Assembly: GCA_050084985.1 (NCBI GenBank)
Contig: JBITNC010000001.1
Span: 29,822,001-29,886,000 of the forward strand
Reading direction: 5' to 3'
Source of the DNA: Nageia nagi
Lineage: Eukaryota > Pinophyta
DNA length: 64,000 nt
Positions 34,516-46,900 of the stretch are shown here, piece by piece. The translations under genes were made by a program, and so were the position numbers. Below the pieces are notes generated by a model that was not told the origin of the DNA, ran no database searches, and saw only the letters and a program-made list of their open reading frames with translations. Each line of letters opens with the position of its first letter. Position 1 is the stretch's first letter.

Positions 34516-35013
34516 TGAAGGATTTGAACTAGATCTTAAACAAATCCTCAAGGACCTAAGACTAGGAAGCTAAATCATTCATCATCTATAATTCTAAGAA
34601 CATCATTCACACAATATGACACCAATATAATGTGGTTCCTCCCTCCTTGGGAGTACATCTACAACTAGTTCTCTATTCTCAATCTATGCCTCTCTTACAA
34701 CTATTCTCTTGCTCTCTCCTACACAACCAAGTAGAGTAATCTTACTCCAAAACTTAGATATGTTACCAGAGGAGAGGCCCTCTATTTATAGCTTGAGAGC
34801 ACCTCCCTAACCTTCCTTTAACCCAAGGGTAAGGTTAGGGTTACATTAAATGTATCACCTAACTTCAACCTACCAACTAACCACTTTGGTAAAGTCAAAG
34901 TCTACATATTAAAGAATTCAATTAATCTCTTAAGGTATCTACATACCCTTAAGTGATTAATTGAATTTACAAGGAGTTTAGATATTCACAATATTTCATT
35001 ACAAATTGTAACA
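34516..35013 (-). repeat. element C 5' LTR
   Basis: 498 bp, TG...CA ends, about five differences from the 3' LTR. Minus-strand TATA box at 34782-34790, from which the element transcript would start. Followed by the AAAAG target duplication (35014-35018). Confidence 0.95.
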
Positions 35014-35018
35014 AAAAG

Positions 35019-35332
35019 GACCAAGGGAAACATAACTCAAAAAATATTTTTCCTAGTCCTCTTATGAGGAATTGGTAGCTCTTGAAATCTAGGCTATCTA
35101 AAAGAATTTCTAGCACTACTTCTAGTTAGTCTACATTCTAGAGGTGCTAGAGTTCAAAACATTAACTAGTTGCCAGTAGAGTCACCAATAAGGTTACAAG
35201 AACCTTATAATATTGAAGGATTCAATTGATAGCCCATTAAATAAGGCTATCAGGCCTAACATTGCTTGTTAAATATAGAATTTAGCTTGCATCCCATTAG
35301 GCATGCCAAAAATGGAATTAGCTACTATTGAT
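35019..35332 (-). other. element B leader
   Basis: Sequence between the 5' LTR of B and the copia insertion; it joins 26177-26105 on the other side of C. No clear tRNA primer site is seen next to the LTR. Confidence 0.5.
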
Positions 35333-37101
35333 TGGTATAGTGTAACCTCAAGGATTTGGTCATGTTCTCCATTGCTTGTAATGGTAGGTTCCTTAAAGAG
35401 CAAAAAGTGGTGGGGATGCACTTGTGTTGGTTTTCTACTCAATCTCTAGTTTATAGGCTAATTCTTATCTATATTTAAGGTTAAAAGTAGCAGGAAAGGA
35501 ATAAAAAGATGAAGAGTTATAGGAAAAAAATAAGTAAATAAATAGCTAAAATAAGCAATTTACAACCTGGACATTACAACATAGGTAGAAATCCATATCC
35601 AAGATTAAGAATAGCAAACTATCTCGCACTTGGGGTCTCGTAATCATAATACATAGCCATAATTTGAAGAAAACACTTCACACATAACATTCACAAAAGT
35701 AATAACAACCACTTTATTGCAAGAGGAAAAAGTATTGTTTGTTTGTATTATCATATGTGAATAGCACTTACAGATTTGGGTATATTTGCTAAAATGTTTA
35801 ACCTTTTTGATTTCTAAAAACTAGCTATTTATACAACTTTCCCCCCTCTTTGGGTGGTTGGGTTTCATTAATATACATAACTGCTAGCATTGAATGAAAC
35901 AACTAAAATAGCAATATTTACATAAATTCTATAGCTATGCTAAATTAAACAATGAATAAGTACTAATAAACATAACTATATGGAAATTTGTAATTTCTAA
36001 ACATCTGTGTCCATAGAGATGCAATCCTTTTGACATGTCATTGACTGCTCCTTCTTTGACCCTATAGCTGATTGAAGATAGCACTATAGCTAATTGAAGA
36101 TATCACTGTAGCTGATTGAAGATAGCACTATAGCTAATTGAATAGTTATTTGATTGCACATTGATTGGTACAATTTGGTATTATGCTCTATCAGCTACTA
36201 TCTACTTCTTTGCAATCTTTATGATCTCTATTATAAATGTCAATAATTAGAATAATGGTGGTTGATAGAAATTTTATTCACTTTAATCAAGAATAATTAC
36301 CATTGTTATGTGGAAATGAGTTGATGTCGACACATTAATAGGTCCTTAAGGGTCAAACACTTAAGATGAAGTGGACTTGTGTGTTCTTTCTTATGCATTA
36401 CTCTTACACTTGCTTAGTAGGCTCTATGTTCTTCTTTCAGGCTCTGTTGATGTTTTGATTCTATCAAAACCCACTAATTTTTACCAAAAAATATGACATC
36501 ATCTCTTAGAATTAGTGGGCTCTATTGATGTTTTGATTCTATTGGAACCCACTGATTTTTACCAAAAAATGTTATGTCATCTCTTAAAATTGACGAGCTC
36601 TATTGATGTTATTCAAAAATCTGGCTCTAAATTTATGCAAGTCTTGAACAATTGTGTCAACAATTCCTAGAGATCCTAAGGTAATAAATATAATTTCCAA
36701 ATAGTCTTGTATAGATGACTTGGGTATTTTTACAATTCTCCTAGGTAGCCTAAAGGGGATGACATAACTCTTGGGTTCTCTTAACTCCTGAGTACTAAAG
36801 AATAAAAGAATAAAGAATGACATAACTCTTATTTGATGTAACTCCTAGGTATCCTTATTCACATAATTCTTGAGCATTAAGAAAATTATATGACTCTTGA
36901 CACTCTAAGGAAAAAAATGAGAAGAGGAGGGATTAAGAATAGAAGAATACAAAAATTTACAACTCATGAAGACTCTAAGAGAATAATATCCCTTACATAC
37001 ACTCTTATACACATAACTCCTATTCACTAAAGAATAAGAGAATAAAAAATGAAAAATAATAGAATTACCCCAATTTTAGAGTGTAATTTTGAAGGAATAC
37101 A
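35333..37101 (-). repeat. element B 5' LTR
   Basis: Partner of 22482-24322, with the same internal arrays: GCTGATTGAAGATAGCACTA units at about 36065-36145, and the TTGATGTTTTGATTCTA unit with about two copies at 36440-36610. It is about 72 bp shorter than its partner. Confidence 0.75.
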
Positions 37102-38354
37102 AGTCCCATATCCAATTTTGGAGGTAGAAGATGTTTTGCCCCTTATTTTGCTTCAACCATGAATATGGCCATTCCATCATTTTTGATACTTAGGAACCAT
37201 TTGCACTTATGTCCATGCTTTGAAATAGAGAGGATCTTCCTTGATTGAAATGAAATGGACATCATTGATGGCATAGGGAATAATATGCATGTCATTGATG
37301 ATGTGAAAATTTGTATATTTTCTTCTGCTCTTCAAGATGTAGAAACATGCAATGAAATATTAGTCATAAAAATATGGTGGATGCATAATGAGTTGCATCA
37401 TCCATTAATAATGAATCAATGTTAGCAATCTACTTATGATTTCATCATCAATTTATCTTTTAAATGAGTGAACTCTCACTAGCCATGTCATTGTCCATCG
37501 ACGATCATATGTTTTATATCTATGATCTAAAGATATTATGTTTTGGTTTGGTTCAAAGAAAAAACCATGTGGATAAACAAGTTGTGTCTATGATTGAAAG
37601 ACATTATGCTTTGGATTGGTTCAAAGCATAAATAATGTGGATTCATAGCAAGTTGCATCATTTATTAGAGATGATCTAATGTTAACATCTTGCTCATGGT
37701 TGCATCATCAATTCACTTTTAAGTGAGTAAACTCTCACTAGCTGTGTCAATGGCCATTGATGATCATATCTTTTATGTCTATGATTTAAATATATTATGC
37801 TTTGGATTTGTTCAAAGCAAAAACTATGTGGATACATAAGTAGTATTATCCATTAGAGATGATCCAATGCCAACATCTTGCTCATGATTGCATTGCTGAT
37901 TTACTTTTAAGTGAGTGAACTCTCACTAGCTATGTCATTGTCCATTGATAATCATACGTTTTATGTCTATGATCTGAAGACATTGGAATGTCTCTTTTTT
38001 TAATGCTATTGGTGTTGTAATAATAGTCACCTATGTTGTTAGTGGCATCGAACTCCTTGAATTTTGCAAAAATAAAATTATGTTACCTTCTTTCAATTAA
38101 CATCTTCTTATTCATCATACTTACAATTGAATATGAGATTTTCCCTAACTGATACTATTAAAATGGGATAAGAGGTGTAGGCTTGTCACATGTATGAAGC
38201 ATGCCAAACCCAAATTTACCATGTCATCATTTGAGTAATAGACATGAATCAAAAATACATGGAAGAGAATAATATTATTCAGATCTTTGAGAAATATAGC
38301 ACAAAATGTAGAGTAAAGTATAGAAGAGGAAATAATACTTCTCATGTTCCTTTG

Positions 38355-38391
<37 letters not shown>

Positions 38392-38600
38392 ACTAGTGGC
38401 TTGTTTGTAGTTCATGTCGTTAGCGCCATGGGAAGTTTTAGATTTTATAAAAAAATAAAGATTTTTGTGCCCTTGATCATGGATTTTATGTTTTGTGGGG
38501 CATGAAACTATCATGGAAATGTTTAATATGGATAGCATTGAATGTATTTGGTTCTTCTTTTCCATCCATGGATGATATTCTATATGCACCTAATCCTGTT
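37102..38600 (-). other. element A 3' non-coding region, right of element B
   Basis: No coding sequence recognised after the integrase tail. It contains the tandem array at 37375-37990 and an (AT)n microsatellite at 38361-38388 of about 14 units. Confidence 0.5.
37375..37990. repeat. tandem repeat of about 190 bp in element A
   Basis: Landmarks GTTGCATCATCCATTA, AAGTGAGTGAACTCTCACTA and TTTTATGTCTATGATCTAAA recur three times in the same order. Unit starts are at about 37393, 37651 and 37843. The first unit is longer because of an extra partial copy (about 37580-37640). Confidence 0.75.
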
Positions 38601-39770
38601 GCATCAATCACAACATATGGGCCTAGCCAATTGGGTTCAAACTTGCCATTTATTTAATCATTTGCTATTATTTTGTTAATATTTTCTTTCAACACTAGAT
38701 CTCCTACCTTAAATTCCTTGGCTTTATTTTCTTTTCAAATGCTCTTTTGAGTTTTGCATGGTATACCTTTTGATGTTCAATTTCCCTAATTCTCTTCTCA
38801 TCTAATGATTTTAGTTATTGCATCCTTGCTTTTCTTGCATCTTCATTGGACATGTCACCTTGTAAGAAAATTATAAGGGAGGGGATCTCCAACTCAAGTG
38901 GGAGAATGGCTTCATCTCCATATACCAATGAAAATGGTGTTGCCTTAGTGGCTATATGGATACTAGTTCTATAAGCCCATAATGCATATGGTAATTGCTC
39001 ATGCTAATCTTTCTTGTATTTATCTTATGTTTTGGCAAGTATGCTCTTGATTATCTTATTTATGACTTTAGCTTTACCATTATGTTGAGGGTAAAAGATA
39101 TAAGAAAAGGTTTGTGCATTATGAAACTTCTTGTAAAATGCCTTCATATCTTTACCATTGAAATTTGGGCCATTATCCATTATCAATCTTTGTGGTAAAC
39201 CAAACCTTGTGATGATGTTTTCGATGAGGAATGCAATGATTTTAGTTTGAGTGACTAATTTCATTGGGATAGCTTCCACACACTTAGTGGTGAATTCTAT
39301 AACTATGATGAAAAATTTATTTCCTTTGAGGATTAATCATACCAATCAAATTTATGCCCCAAGAAGCGAATGGCCATGGAGAAACAATAGAATGTAATTC
39401 TTATGTAGGTTGCTTCTCTAAATTTGCATATTTTTGGCACTAATTTGTAGGAGATACTAAAATAATACCTACTCCTACTCCATGAGAACATTTTGAACCA
39501 TCAAATATAGGGTCCAAATAGTTGGATCATCTTTTGTGAGACATATGTACTCATTAGGGATCAAGATCTCATCAAAGTCACATTGCTAGCATCCCTCTAG
39601 TAAGTTTGCATGTTGCTGGCAGTGTGGTTTGCCTTGATATTCATCTAAAAATTCTTTGTAGAAAACTACCTCCCCATATTTAGGGAAATCTACTATCAAA
39701 TCTATGATTGCTTGGCCTTTGATAGATTTTTATTTTACAACATCCATATCAAATTCTTGTAACAAAATTA
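38590..39770 (-). pseudogene. element A integrase
   Basis: The core reads MEAIPMKLVTQTKIIAFLIE, then RFGLPQRLIMDNGPNF (catalytic Asp in DNGPNF) and YPQHNGKAKVINK. The catalytic Glu of the usual NGQAE motif is Lys. Further on are YALWAYRTS (about 38965-38990), AFEKKIKPRN and the EYHPWMEKKN tail near 38585. Stops and frameshifts interrupt the N-terminal zinc-binding part and the C-terminal half. Confidence 0.8.
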
Positions 39771-40200
39771 GCTACTTTATAAGTCTACCTGATAGATGCT
39801 TCTTAGCCATAAGATATTTCAATGGGTTAATAGGATTAACAATAAATGTAGTGCAATATGATAAATAATACCTCAATTTTTCAATAATGAAAACAATACC
39901 ATAGAAAATGTTTTCCATAGGTGTGTATCTTGTCTCATAATCAATCAATGTTTTGCTAAGATAATAGATGGCTCTTTCCTTATTTTCTATATCTTTTTTA
40001 CAATGCATTGTTCTTAGTGCATATAATGTGGTTGAGATGTATAAGTAAGCAGGTTTTGAAAAATCCATAGGGTTTAGGATGGGAGGATTAAGTAAATATT
40101 GTTTGATATCCTCAAATATTTTTTTGACAACTTTCATCCCATACAAATTTGACATCTTTTTTGAGAAAATAAGTGAATGGCCTACATTTATCTCCAAGTT
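39690..40200 (-). pseudogene. element A RNase H
   Basis: The block PILNPMDFSKPAYLYISTTL, then KERAIYYLSKTLIDYETRYT, then YGIVFIIEKLRYYL and PLKYLMAKKHLSGRLIK matches the RNase H region of gypsy pol. It ends in a stop, then IKGQAIIDLIVDFP continues in frame. Several active-site positions are altered (the usual catalytic Asp of the first strand is not evident). Confidence 0.75.
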
Positions 40201-40439
40201 GTGAAATGAATCTTCTAATTTAATTTATTTTACCTTGGAGGCTCCTTAATTATTTTAAATTTTTAGGTGGAGGCATACTAACAATGGCTTTGACTTTTTT
40301 AGGATCTACTTCTATTCCTCTATTAGAAACCATCAATCCTAATAATTTACCATTAGTAACTCCAAATTCACATTTTTGAGGTTTAAGTCTTAATTTGTAC
40401 CTTTGAAAAATGGTGAATACCTCTTCAAGTGATTGTAGA

Positions 40440-40830
40440 TGATCTTTTCCTTTTCTTGGATTTGACTAAAATATCATCAATATATACCTCCATGGTTTTG
40501 TGAATGTGCTCATGAAACATGGTGACCATTACTCTTTGATATGTAACTCCTGCATTTTTAAGTCCAAAAGGCATAAGTGTTCAACAAAAAATACCCCAAG
40601 CAGTAGTAAAAGCAATTATATGTTGATTAGTAGGGTTAATCAAAATTTGGTTAGAGCCAAAAAATCCATCCATGAATGATAATGTATCATGACTAGCTAT
40701 ACTATCGACAATCATATCAATATTTGGTAATGAAAAATTATCTTTTGGATAAGCATTATTAATATCACAAAAATTCATACATACTCGTATTTCACCAGTT
40801 GGTATGGAAACAAGGATAACATTCTCCATC
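40440..40830 (-). pseudogene. element A reverse transcriptase
   Basis: Starting at 40829: IRVCMNFCDINNAYPKDNFS, LPNIDMIVDSIASHDTLSFM and DGFFGSNQI. After a TGA following GIFC comes MPFGLKNAGVTYQRVM and the catalytic YIDDILVKS (about 40470-40500). This is the palm core of a gypsy RT; more RT (CEFGVTNGKLLGLMVSN) lies toward 40330. The FRD-type block is FCD here. Confidence 0.82.
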
Positions 40831-42390
40831 CAATTAGAATAGTCAATAGGCCTTATGAAACTAGGATTCTAATATTTTTCTATCTCTTTCTTGACTAGTA
40901 GGGCCTTGAAAGGGTACATCTTTCTAGATTTTTTTTGATTGAATTGATGCCCTCTTTCAATGGTATATTGTGCCTAATAAATGAGGGATATAATCCTCAT
41001 CATCATAAGACCAAGCAAAATTCTTAGAATGCTCAATAAACTTATTTTTGTACCTTTCTTATTGTGGAAGAGGTAAGGCTGCTCCAATTTTTAACAATCT
41101 CTCATCATTTGAAGTGCTAATATTGATGTGTATCAACTCCTCTTGTGGAAATGTAATATGTTCTTTTTGTAACAAGGATGGCAATTATTCTATGCTTGGT
41201 ACTTCATCCTCAACTACATCTAATGGATGAACTTGCAATCCTTCATGAAAATTAATCTCTTGACCAAAATAAGCATATTCATTAAGTATATAAGTCGATT
41301 TACATTTCTCATTAGATTTGGAAAATTCTTAATGTACCCCCAAGTATTCAAGAAGATCTTCATCAATACTAAAATAATCAAACTTAAGAAGTATATAATC
41401 ATCAATCCATGTATCTATATCAATATCATCTGATAATTCTATTAAATTGTAGTCTTTAACAAACTTAATGGGATCCCATTTCTATTTTACTTACCCATCA
41501 TTACCTAAGCCTATTTTAGTCATTTGAGTCTTAGAGGTATCAGGGAAAGCAGGCATTCCTTATTTAGATTTCCCTAAATCCTCCTTTATATTTTTAGGTT
41601 TGAACCATGTACTTATGAACAAAATAAGAGGGAAATATATTACCTAGTTTAGAAGATGAAGGTATTTTCATTGAAGGGGTTTGGTTTGACTTTTTAGCTA
41701 AGGTAGAGTAGGGTTGGTCATTATTCCCATCATTTTCAAGTTACTAGGAGCCTTTTTGGAATAATGGCACACCACTATTGGCCTTAAAAAGCTAACATTC
41801 TACACCATCCAAAATATTTGATGGATGCAAATGGGTCTATATCATCGATTATGTAGGTTCCCATACCTGTCTTCATGATTTGCACCTATGTTTCTTTATT
41901 TTCCTCTAGTGTAGGGTATCCAAGGAATCTATCTCATATCATGGTGGTAACATGGTAAATTCTTTGATGTCAACAACATTTCATAGTACATATGGCTTAG
42001 GATCTCCCATGACTATATGTACTTCACCTTGGAATTCAAACTTCAATCTACCATATAGTGTGGAAGGAACTGTATCCATATCATGAATCCAAGGTCTCCC
42101 TAAAAGCATGTTATATGATAATTTAGACTCTACAACCTAAAACTCTTCTACTATAGTCTTGAAACTTGTAGTAATCATGAGTGTAGTTATTCCTAAAGGT
42201 TACTTTGTTGAGATATCATAAGCCCTAATCCTGAAAGTAGCTTCTTCTAGTAGAGGAATCTCTAGACCTTTCTATTGCAATTGAATCAAAAAATGATTAA
42301 AATATACATTTATAGTTAATCCATTATATACCATTTTTCTTGTAACTTCCCATCCATCAACCATAGGTGTGATATATAAAGTTAAACATT
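40831..42390 (-). pseudogene. element A protease and pol linker
   Basis: Minus strand at about 42130-41990 reads LSYNMLLGRPWIHDMDTVPS and then LKFEFQGEVHIVMGD. This is the characteristic end of the retropepsin-like region in Tat-lineage gypsy elements. The rest, down to the RT, is broken linker sequence with no other motif I can name. Confidence 0.6.
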
Positions 42391-42990
42391 CATCTAACAA
42401 TTCTTGATTGAGCTTCTTAGATTTGTAAATACAAATAGCATCACATTCCTTAATGGTTCTATTTTTTTAACAAAACATAGTAGTTGAAATATTAGTAGGG
42501 ATGATTTCATTTTTACACAAGGCATATAATATATCCCTATGAACTTTAGATGTAGAAATAACATCATATAAAATAATTTTGGCAAGTGTATTTTCAATTG
42601 ATAAATCATTCTATAAACTTTAGGATCATGTAGGATACTTACTTGTCCAGTTGTAATCGAATTTGGAACATTACATGGGAATCCTCTTCTTAAGTTAGTA
42701 CAAACCTCCTTTTCCACTAAAATGATATTGATTGTAGATCCTTGGTTGTCAAGGAATTCATCAATTGTATATCTTCCTTTCTCCATAAGCTCTAATATTA
42801 TTGTCTGTAATGTCTTGCAAAAATTTGTAGCATCCTCTTTTTTGTTTGATGGTAAGTACAATAGGCAATAAACACATTCCATAGGAGTATTATCATCTTG
42901 AGAAGAGCACTCAAGGGGATGTAAAAGTCCCATTTTCATTATATCCCTCAAAATAATGTGTGGTTGCACCAAAAATGTATATGAGTTCTC
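42391..42990 (-). pseudogene. element A gag-protease region (192-codon open part)
   Basis: A single open frame from 42972 to 42394. The ATNFCKTLQTIILELMEKGR stretch resembles the region after the CxxHxxxGH-type site in Tat gag. IDEFLDNQGSTINIILVEKE fits the gag/protease junction. No intact zinc knuckle is seen. It sits in order between gag and the protease end. Confidence 0.5.
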
Positions 42991-43079
42991 TTTTTGTAGT
43001 TTGAGATATTTGCATCTTAGGAGGGGAACTAGGTCTATCCATCATATGTACCAATTTTTCATCTTTCTTAACAAATATT

Positions 43080-43813
43080 TTTCAAGTGTCTCAAACAAAG
43101 AGATAAGGTGCGTATTTAAGCTCACCTAAAGCTAATAATGCCTTCTCTTTTTGTAATAATTATTGAACTAATACTCCAAAACTAATATCTTTAGCACTAG
43201 GAGCATGCAAATTAAGAATATGTATAATAGATTCATGAAAAATAGCATAAATTTCTTGTTCATATAATTTACTTTGAATAGATTGCCATACCTTTTTGAA
43301 GTGTGAAACATACATATTTAGGGTTTCATTACTTCCTTATTGAATTGTACATAATTCAGATACATTGCTTTGCTCCTTGATGTTGTGCTTGTATTGGGCT
43401 ATGAATGCTTTGACTAAGGTCTTAAATGAATCAATCAAATTACCAAGAAAAGCATAGAGCCATTGACTTGCATCCCCTTTTAGACTCCTTGGGAAGAATT
43501 TTTCCATCAATCTCTCCTTTGATCCTAGCTTCAACAAGCACTCCTCCTGAAAGCTAATGAGATGTTGTTTGGGATGTTATTCAACACTAAGTAGCTTGAA
43601 CTTGGGGGCCTTGTGTTTGGGTGAGAGGATAAAGTTACAAATATCATCTATCAAGGGTGATATGAAGGTGTAATCATATTCATCTAGATTTTTTGGTTGT
43701 GAGATGTTAGAAGTTGCAGCTTGAATAGTAGGACTAGATGTTGAGCTTCCTATATCAGTAAATGTATTCAATGCTTTCCACATCTCAAGCATATTTTTGT
43801 TCATATCTTCCAT
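43080..43813 (-). pseudogene. element A gag
   Basis: Start at 43813 (MEDMNKNMLEMWKAL). The Retrotrans_gag domain spans 43540-43330: EKFFPRSLKGDASQWLYAF, then LIDSFKTLVKAFIAQYKHN and SNVSELCTIQ.GSNETLNMYV. Stops occur after LLSVE (about 43576) and CTIQ (about 43337), and later in the chain. It is preceded by about 145 bases of leader after the LTR. Confidence 0.75.
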
Positions 43814-43960
43814 CTGGGTAAAGGAATGTTGGATCCATTTCTATGCTACTATTAGCCTAAGAACAGGAATGCATGACACTAGTGGTGTAAACTTGTAACA
43901 AAAAACTTGCAAGATCTCACTGATATGAAAAGATAAATCAAGTAGTTAGGTTCACCAAAA

Positions 43961-44608
43961 TGTAGACCCAAAATAATGTAATTAATTATTTATGGGGTTA
44001 ATTAATGTACTATTGGTCTACTTGTTTCTTATTATCATATATAGCTAAAATATGGTAATAGCAAGTAAAATACATACACTTATTCTTAATTAGATTGCAT
44101 ATTTATTCCCTTATGAGAAACATACATGAAAGATAAGCATACATTCATTCAATTGCATGTTGTTGGCATCCTATATTAGGTATGTCATTGATGGCTTAAG
44201 ATATGAAATATAACAGATGCAATAAAGAATGTAGCAATGAGTGAACAAAGGAATCATCAGATAGCACACAAGATATAACTTACAAATAATATTTACACAA
44301 TAGAATAATGTATCATGTGCTAGAATCTCCTATGATCCTCCTCATATTCATTTTCACATGAACTCTTCCTCTTCCAAAGATGATGTGGAGATGCTTTTTA
44401 GGTCATCTTCGATGCCTTTATTATATGATAACATATTTACATGACTTAGATATTTTTGACCCCTTGTACATGTCATAAGGGTCCATTACATAAATTACAT
44501 AGCTTTGACATAAATTTGGGTATTATTTAACCCCTTTTTCATAATACATCATTGAGTCTCTAAAATGAATTATTTAATAAATAATAATTCATTTTTTAGG
44601 CATATACA
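43961..44608 (-). repeat. element A 5' LTR
   Basis: 648 bp; the plus strand starts TGTAGACC and ends ATATACA. It abuts a TTTTGGTGAACC sequence on its gag-proximal side, the expected primer-site position. Partner of 21546-22193. Confidence 0.85.
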
Positions 44609-46900
44609 TAAAGTGTCAACCCAAAAAAGTAACCTATTAGGAAACAAGGAAAACACACATCAATTAGCAATATGTATTTTATTACTCTTTGGAGTGACCT
44701 AAAATTGTACAAAATGAATGTCTAGATTCATCACCTTGCTTGAAGGGATTTTATAAAATTATATTTTAGGGCCTCTTATGCTTTTTACATAGTCATCAAT
44801 AATCAGGATGAAGTCATTGGTAGTTGTCTTTAATTGTTGACATCTGATATGTAGTCATTGGTATTTTTGTAACTAGAGTGTATTTTTGTTGATTCTACTC
44901 TCTTGCTTTGTTTCATATATATCCCTTAGATTTTGGTGATTCCTATTCAATGACCTTCAATATTCCTTGCTTTAGCACCTTTGGATCTTGCACACATACC
45001 AAAATAAAATATCAAACATACTTTTTCATATAAAAATATCAAATACTAAACTCAATAATCCTAAAAAAATGCATAAATGAAGCACTTAAATTTTCAAAAG
45101 ATCTAAATGAATTTATTTAGAGTAATCCTACTTTGAATTCAGGTCCCTTTCTTCATTCTTGAAGGTTTTACTTATAATTTTCCAAATTAGTTGGATTTTG
45201 CATTTTGAAGGCTAAAACCCTAGTTTGAGAGCTCATTTAGATTCAAAATGGCTATGATCTTGCATGAAAAGCTACAAAAATGAGCATAACTCACTCTTGA
45301 CCCATAGATTTGAAATTTGAATCACCCCACAACTCATTATCTTATTTTAACTTTGCTAATTACAAAGTATCTAACATCTTAGGATCAGATGCTGACATTT
45401 GGCTTCTATTTCTAACGTTTGGAGTTGGATGGTGGTCATTCTCATTTATTATAAATTTTATAATAAATATTAATTTTTTATCCCCTTCATTTGACTTAAG
45501 ATCGAGGGATCATTTTTAGGTATTTACATTTTTTTCCTTTTTGAATTATTCATTGATGGAAGTGAAGGATAATTCAAAAATTTCCTTTTTTTGAAAAGTG
45601 TGCATGTTCACATTCCCTGACTTGTATGTTTGACTCTTGGGTCAATGCTTTAAATTGACTTAGTCTCTCAAATAAGTCAAACTTGATTGGTGGAATCATG
45701 ATTAAAACTTATCTTGACCTTTTACATTTGATGCACTTTGAAAATAATTATGGTGTACATAAAAATATCTCTTGTGTCTATCTCCATACTGTATGTTGTT
45801 TATGTTAGTTGCGTGATGAGATTCTAGTTCATCTCCACATGCCTAAGCGAGTACGTGATAATAAGCTTATATTATGTATACAATTGGTTTGATTTTACTT
45901 CTCTTTATACTAAAATCAAGGTTATATGATGATCTTGTGCAAAAAAGTCATTCCATGTTTTTTTAAATCATGTTTGATTTCTCAAAGCTTGAATCCTTTA
46001 TGAGGTATTTGGTTGCTTTAATAAGTAGGAAGCTTGCTAATTTTAACTTTAACACATTTTCATTTTTTTGAGGGCTCATCAGAGATACATGATGAGGAGT
46101 ATAAAAAAGTGATATTTATCCCATTAAGGAGTTATGAAGGGATATTTTTCTCAATGTTGCCATGTCAAGGACCAATGATGAGGTGCCAGAAAGAGGACTT
46201 TAAATATTTTTGTGTATAAATACATATATATTCCTATATTTTTATGTTTCCTCATCTATAATTCATGACAACATGCTAGAAGGAGGAATAACAATTTTGT
46301 ATATGTTGTTTTAATATTAAAAATTTTAATTTTTTGAGGATCACCAATGTTTGGTCCTAGTTACCTATGCTCCACATCAATTGACAACATCTGACCTAAA
46401 ATTATCAATTTCCAAGGTCATGAGTTAAATAAAATGAAAAGTGAGTTATCATTTTCTTATTTATCTTTTCTTATTTTCCACAGCTCCTATCGACCTATCA
46501 TACTCATTTCATCATTGACCATCTATTAGCCATCTTATCACTTTTTATGATTCAACATGTCATCGAGGTGGAGACTAGTTCTTCGAATGAGGCTAATCAA
46601 GGATGAGGTAGGGTTTTGAAACCCTCTTTTTAATTTTTTTTACTTAGTATTCCATTTTTAGAGCCTAAATTACAGAAAAGAAATTGTGAAACTAATTATT
46701 TATGCATTTAGAAGTTTTTTAACCATTTAGAATTTGTAAATAGACTAGGTTTTGATTATTTTTTGTATTTTTGGACTTTTAAGTTATGATCAATGGCCAA
46801 AGCTGAAGGGTTTTAGGATCATTAATATTTAGTCGATGGACACCAACAAATCTACAACTTGGTTATTGGGTCATCAATGTTTGGCCCTTAAGTAATTTTT
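44609..46900. other. intergenic sequence
   Basis: AT-rich; no gene recognised. The phrase GGATCA(C/T)(C/T)AATGTTTGG occurs near 46338 and, as GGGTCATCAATGTTTGG, near 46868. A short open frame at 45310 has no domain. Confidence 0.4.

Larger units (their letters stand above)
26183..35013 (-). mobile_element. element C: Ty1/copia retrotransposon, inner member of the nest
   Basis: An 8,831-bp structurally complete element. It has two 498-bp LTRs, AAAAG target duplications (26178-26182 and 35014-35018), a tRNA-iMet primer site (34501-34513) and a polypurine tract (26681-26690). On the minus strand, gag, protease, integrase, RT and RNase H run in copia order from 31418 to 27499. The LTRs differ at only about 5 positions, so it is the youngest large insertion here. 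The leader is unusually long, about 3.1 kb. In-frame stops in every domain make it non-autonomous despite its intact ends. It sits in the leader of element B. Confidence 0.95.
22482..37101 (-). mobile_element. element B: gag-only Ty3/gypsy derivative, middle of the nest
   Basis: Two long direct repeats (about 22482-24322 and 35333-37101) enclose a short internal region containing only a gypsy gag and the first part of a protease, cut by copia element C. Without C, B is about 5.8 kb. RT, RNase H and integrase are absent, and so is a polypurine tract, because coding sequence runs straight into the left LTR. B must be mobilised in trans or be dead. Outer boundaries are by similarity only; no target duplication was found, and the 5' LTR may extend past 37101 if the deletion clipped the other copy. 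Confidence 0.7.
21546..44608 (-). mobile_element. element A: Tat-like Ty3/gypsy retrotransposon, outer member of the nest
   Basis: Two 648-bp LTRs (21546-22193 and 43961-44608) bound a minus-strand gypsy element. A polypurine tract (minus AAAGAAGGGAAAA, 22194-22206) abuts the left (3') LTR, and a TTTTGGTGAACC sequence follows the right (5') LTR where a primer site belongs. Gag, protease, RT, RNase H and integrase occur in gypsy order between 43813 and 38600. Element B interrupts the 3' non-coding part. Without B, A is about 8.4 kb. The RT/RNase H pattern and the YNMLLGRPWIH protease block point to the Tat/Ogre side of gypsy. No target duplication is visible, and the left LTR starts TT instead of TG, so it is old. 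Confidence 0.8.

Noticed and set aside
38145-38589. Open frames spanning the (AT)n microsatellite near 38.37 kb
   Set aside because: The Ile/Tyr runs are translations of the AT repeat; only the first residues belong to the integrase tail.
40581-43813. Element A as a functional gypsy element
   Set aside because: Every domain carries stops or frameshifts and the integrase catalytic Glu is changed.
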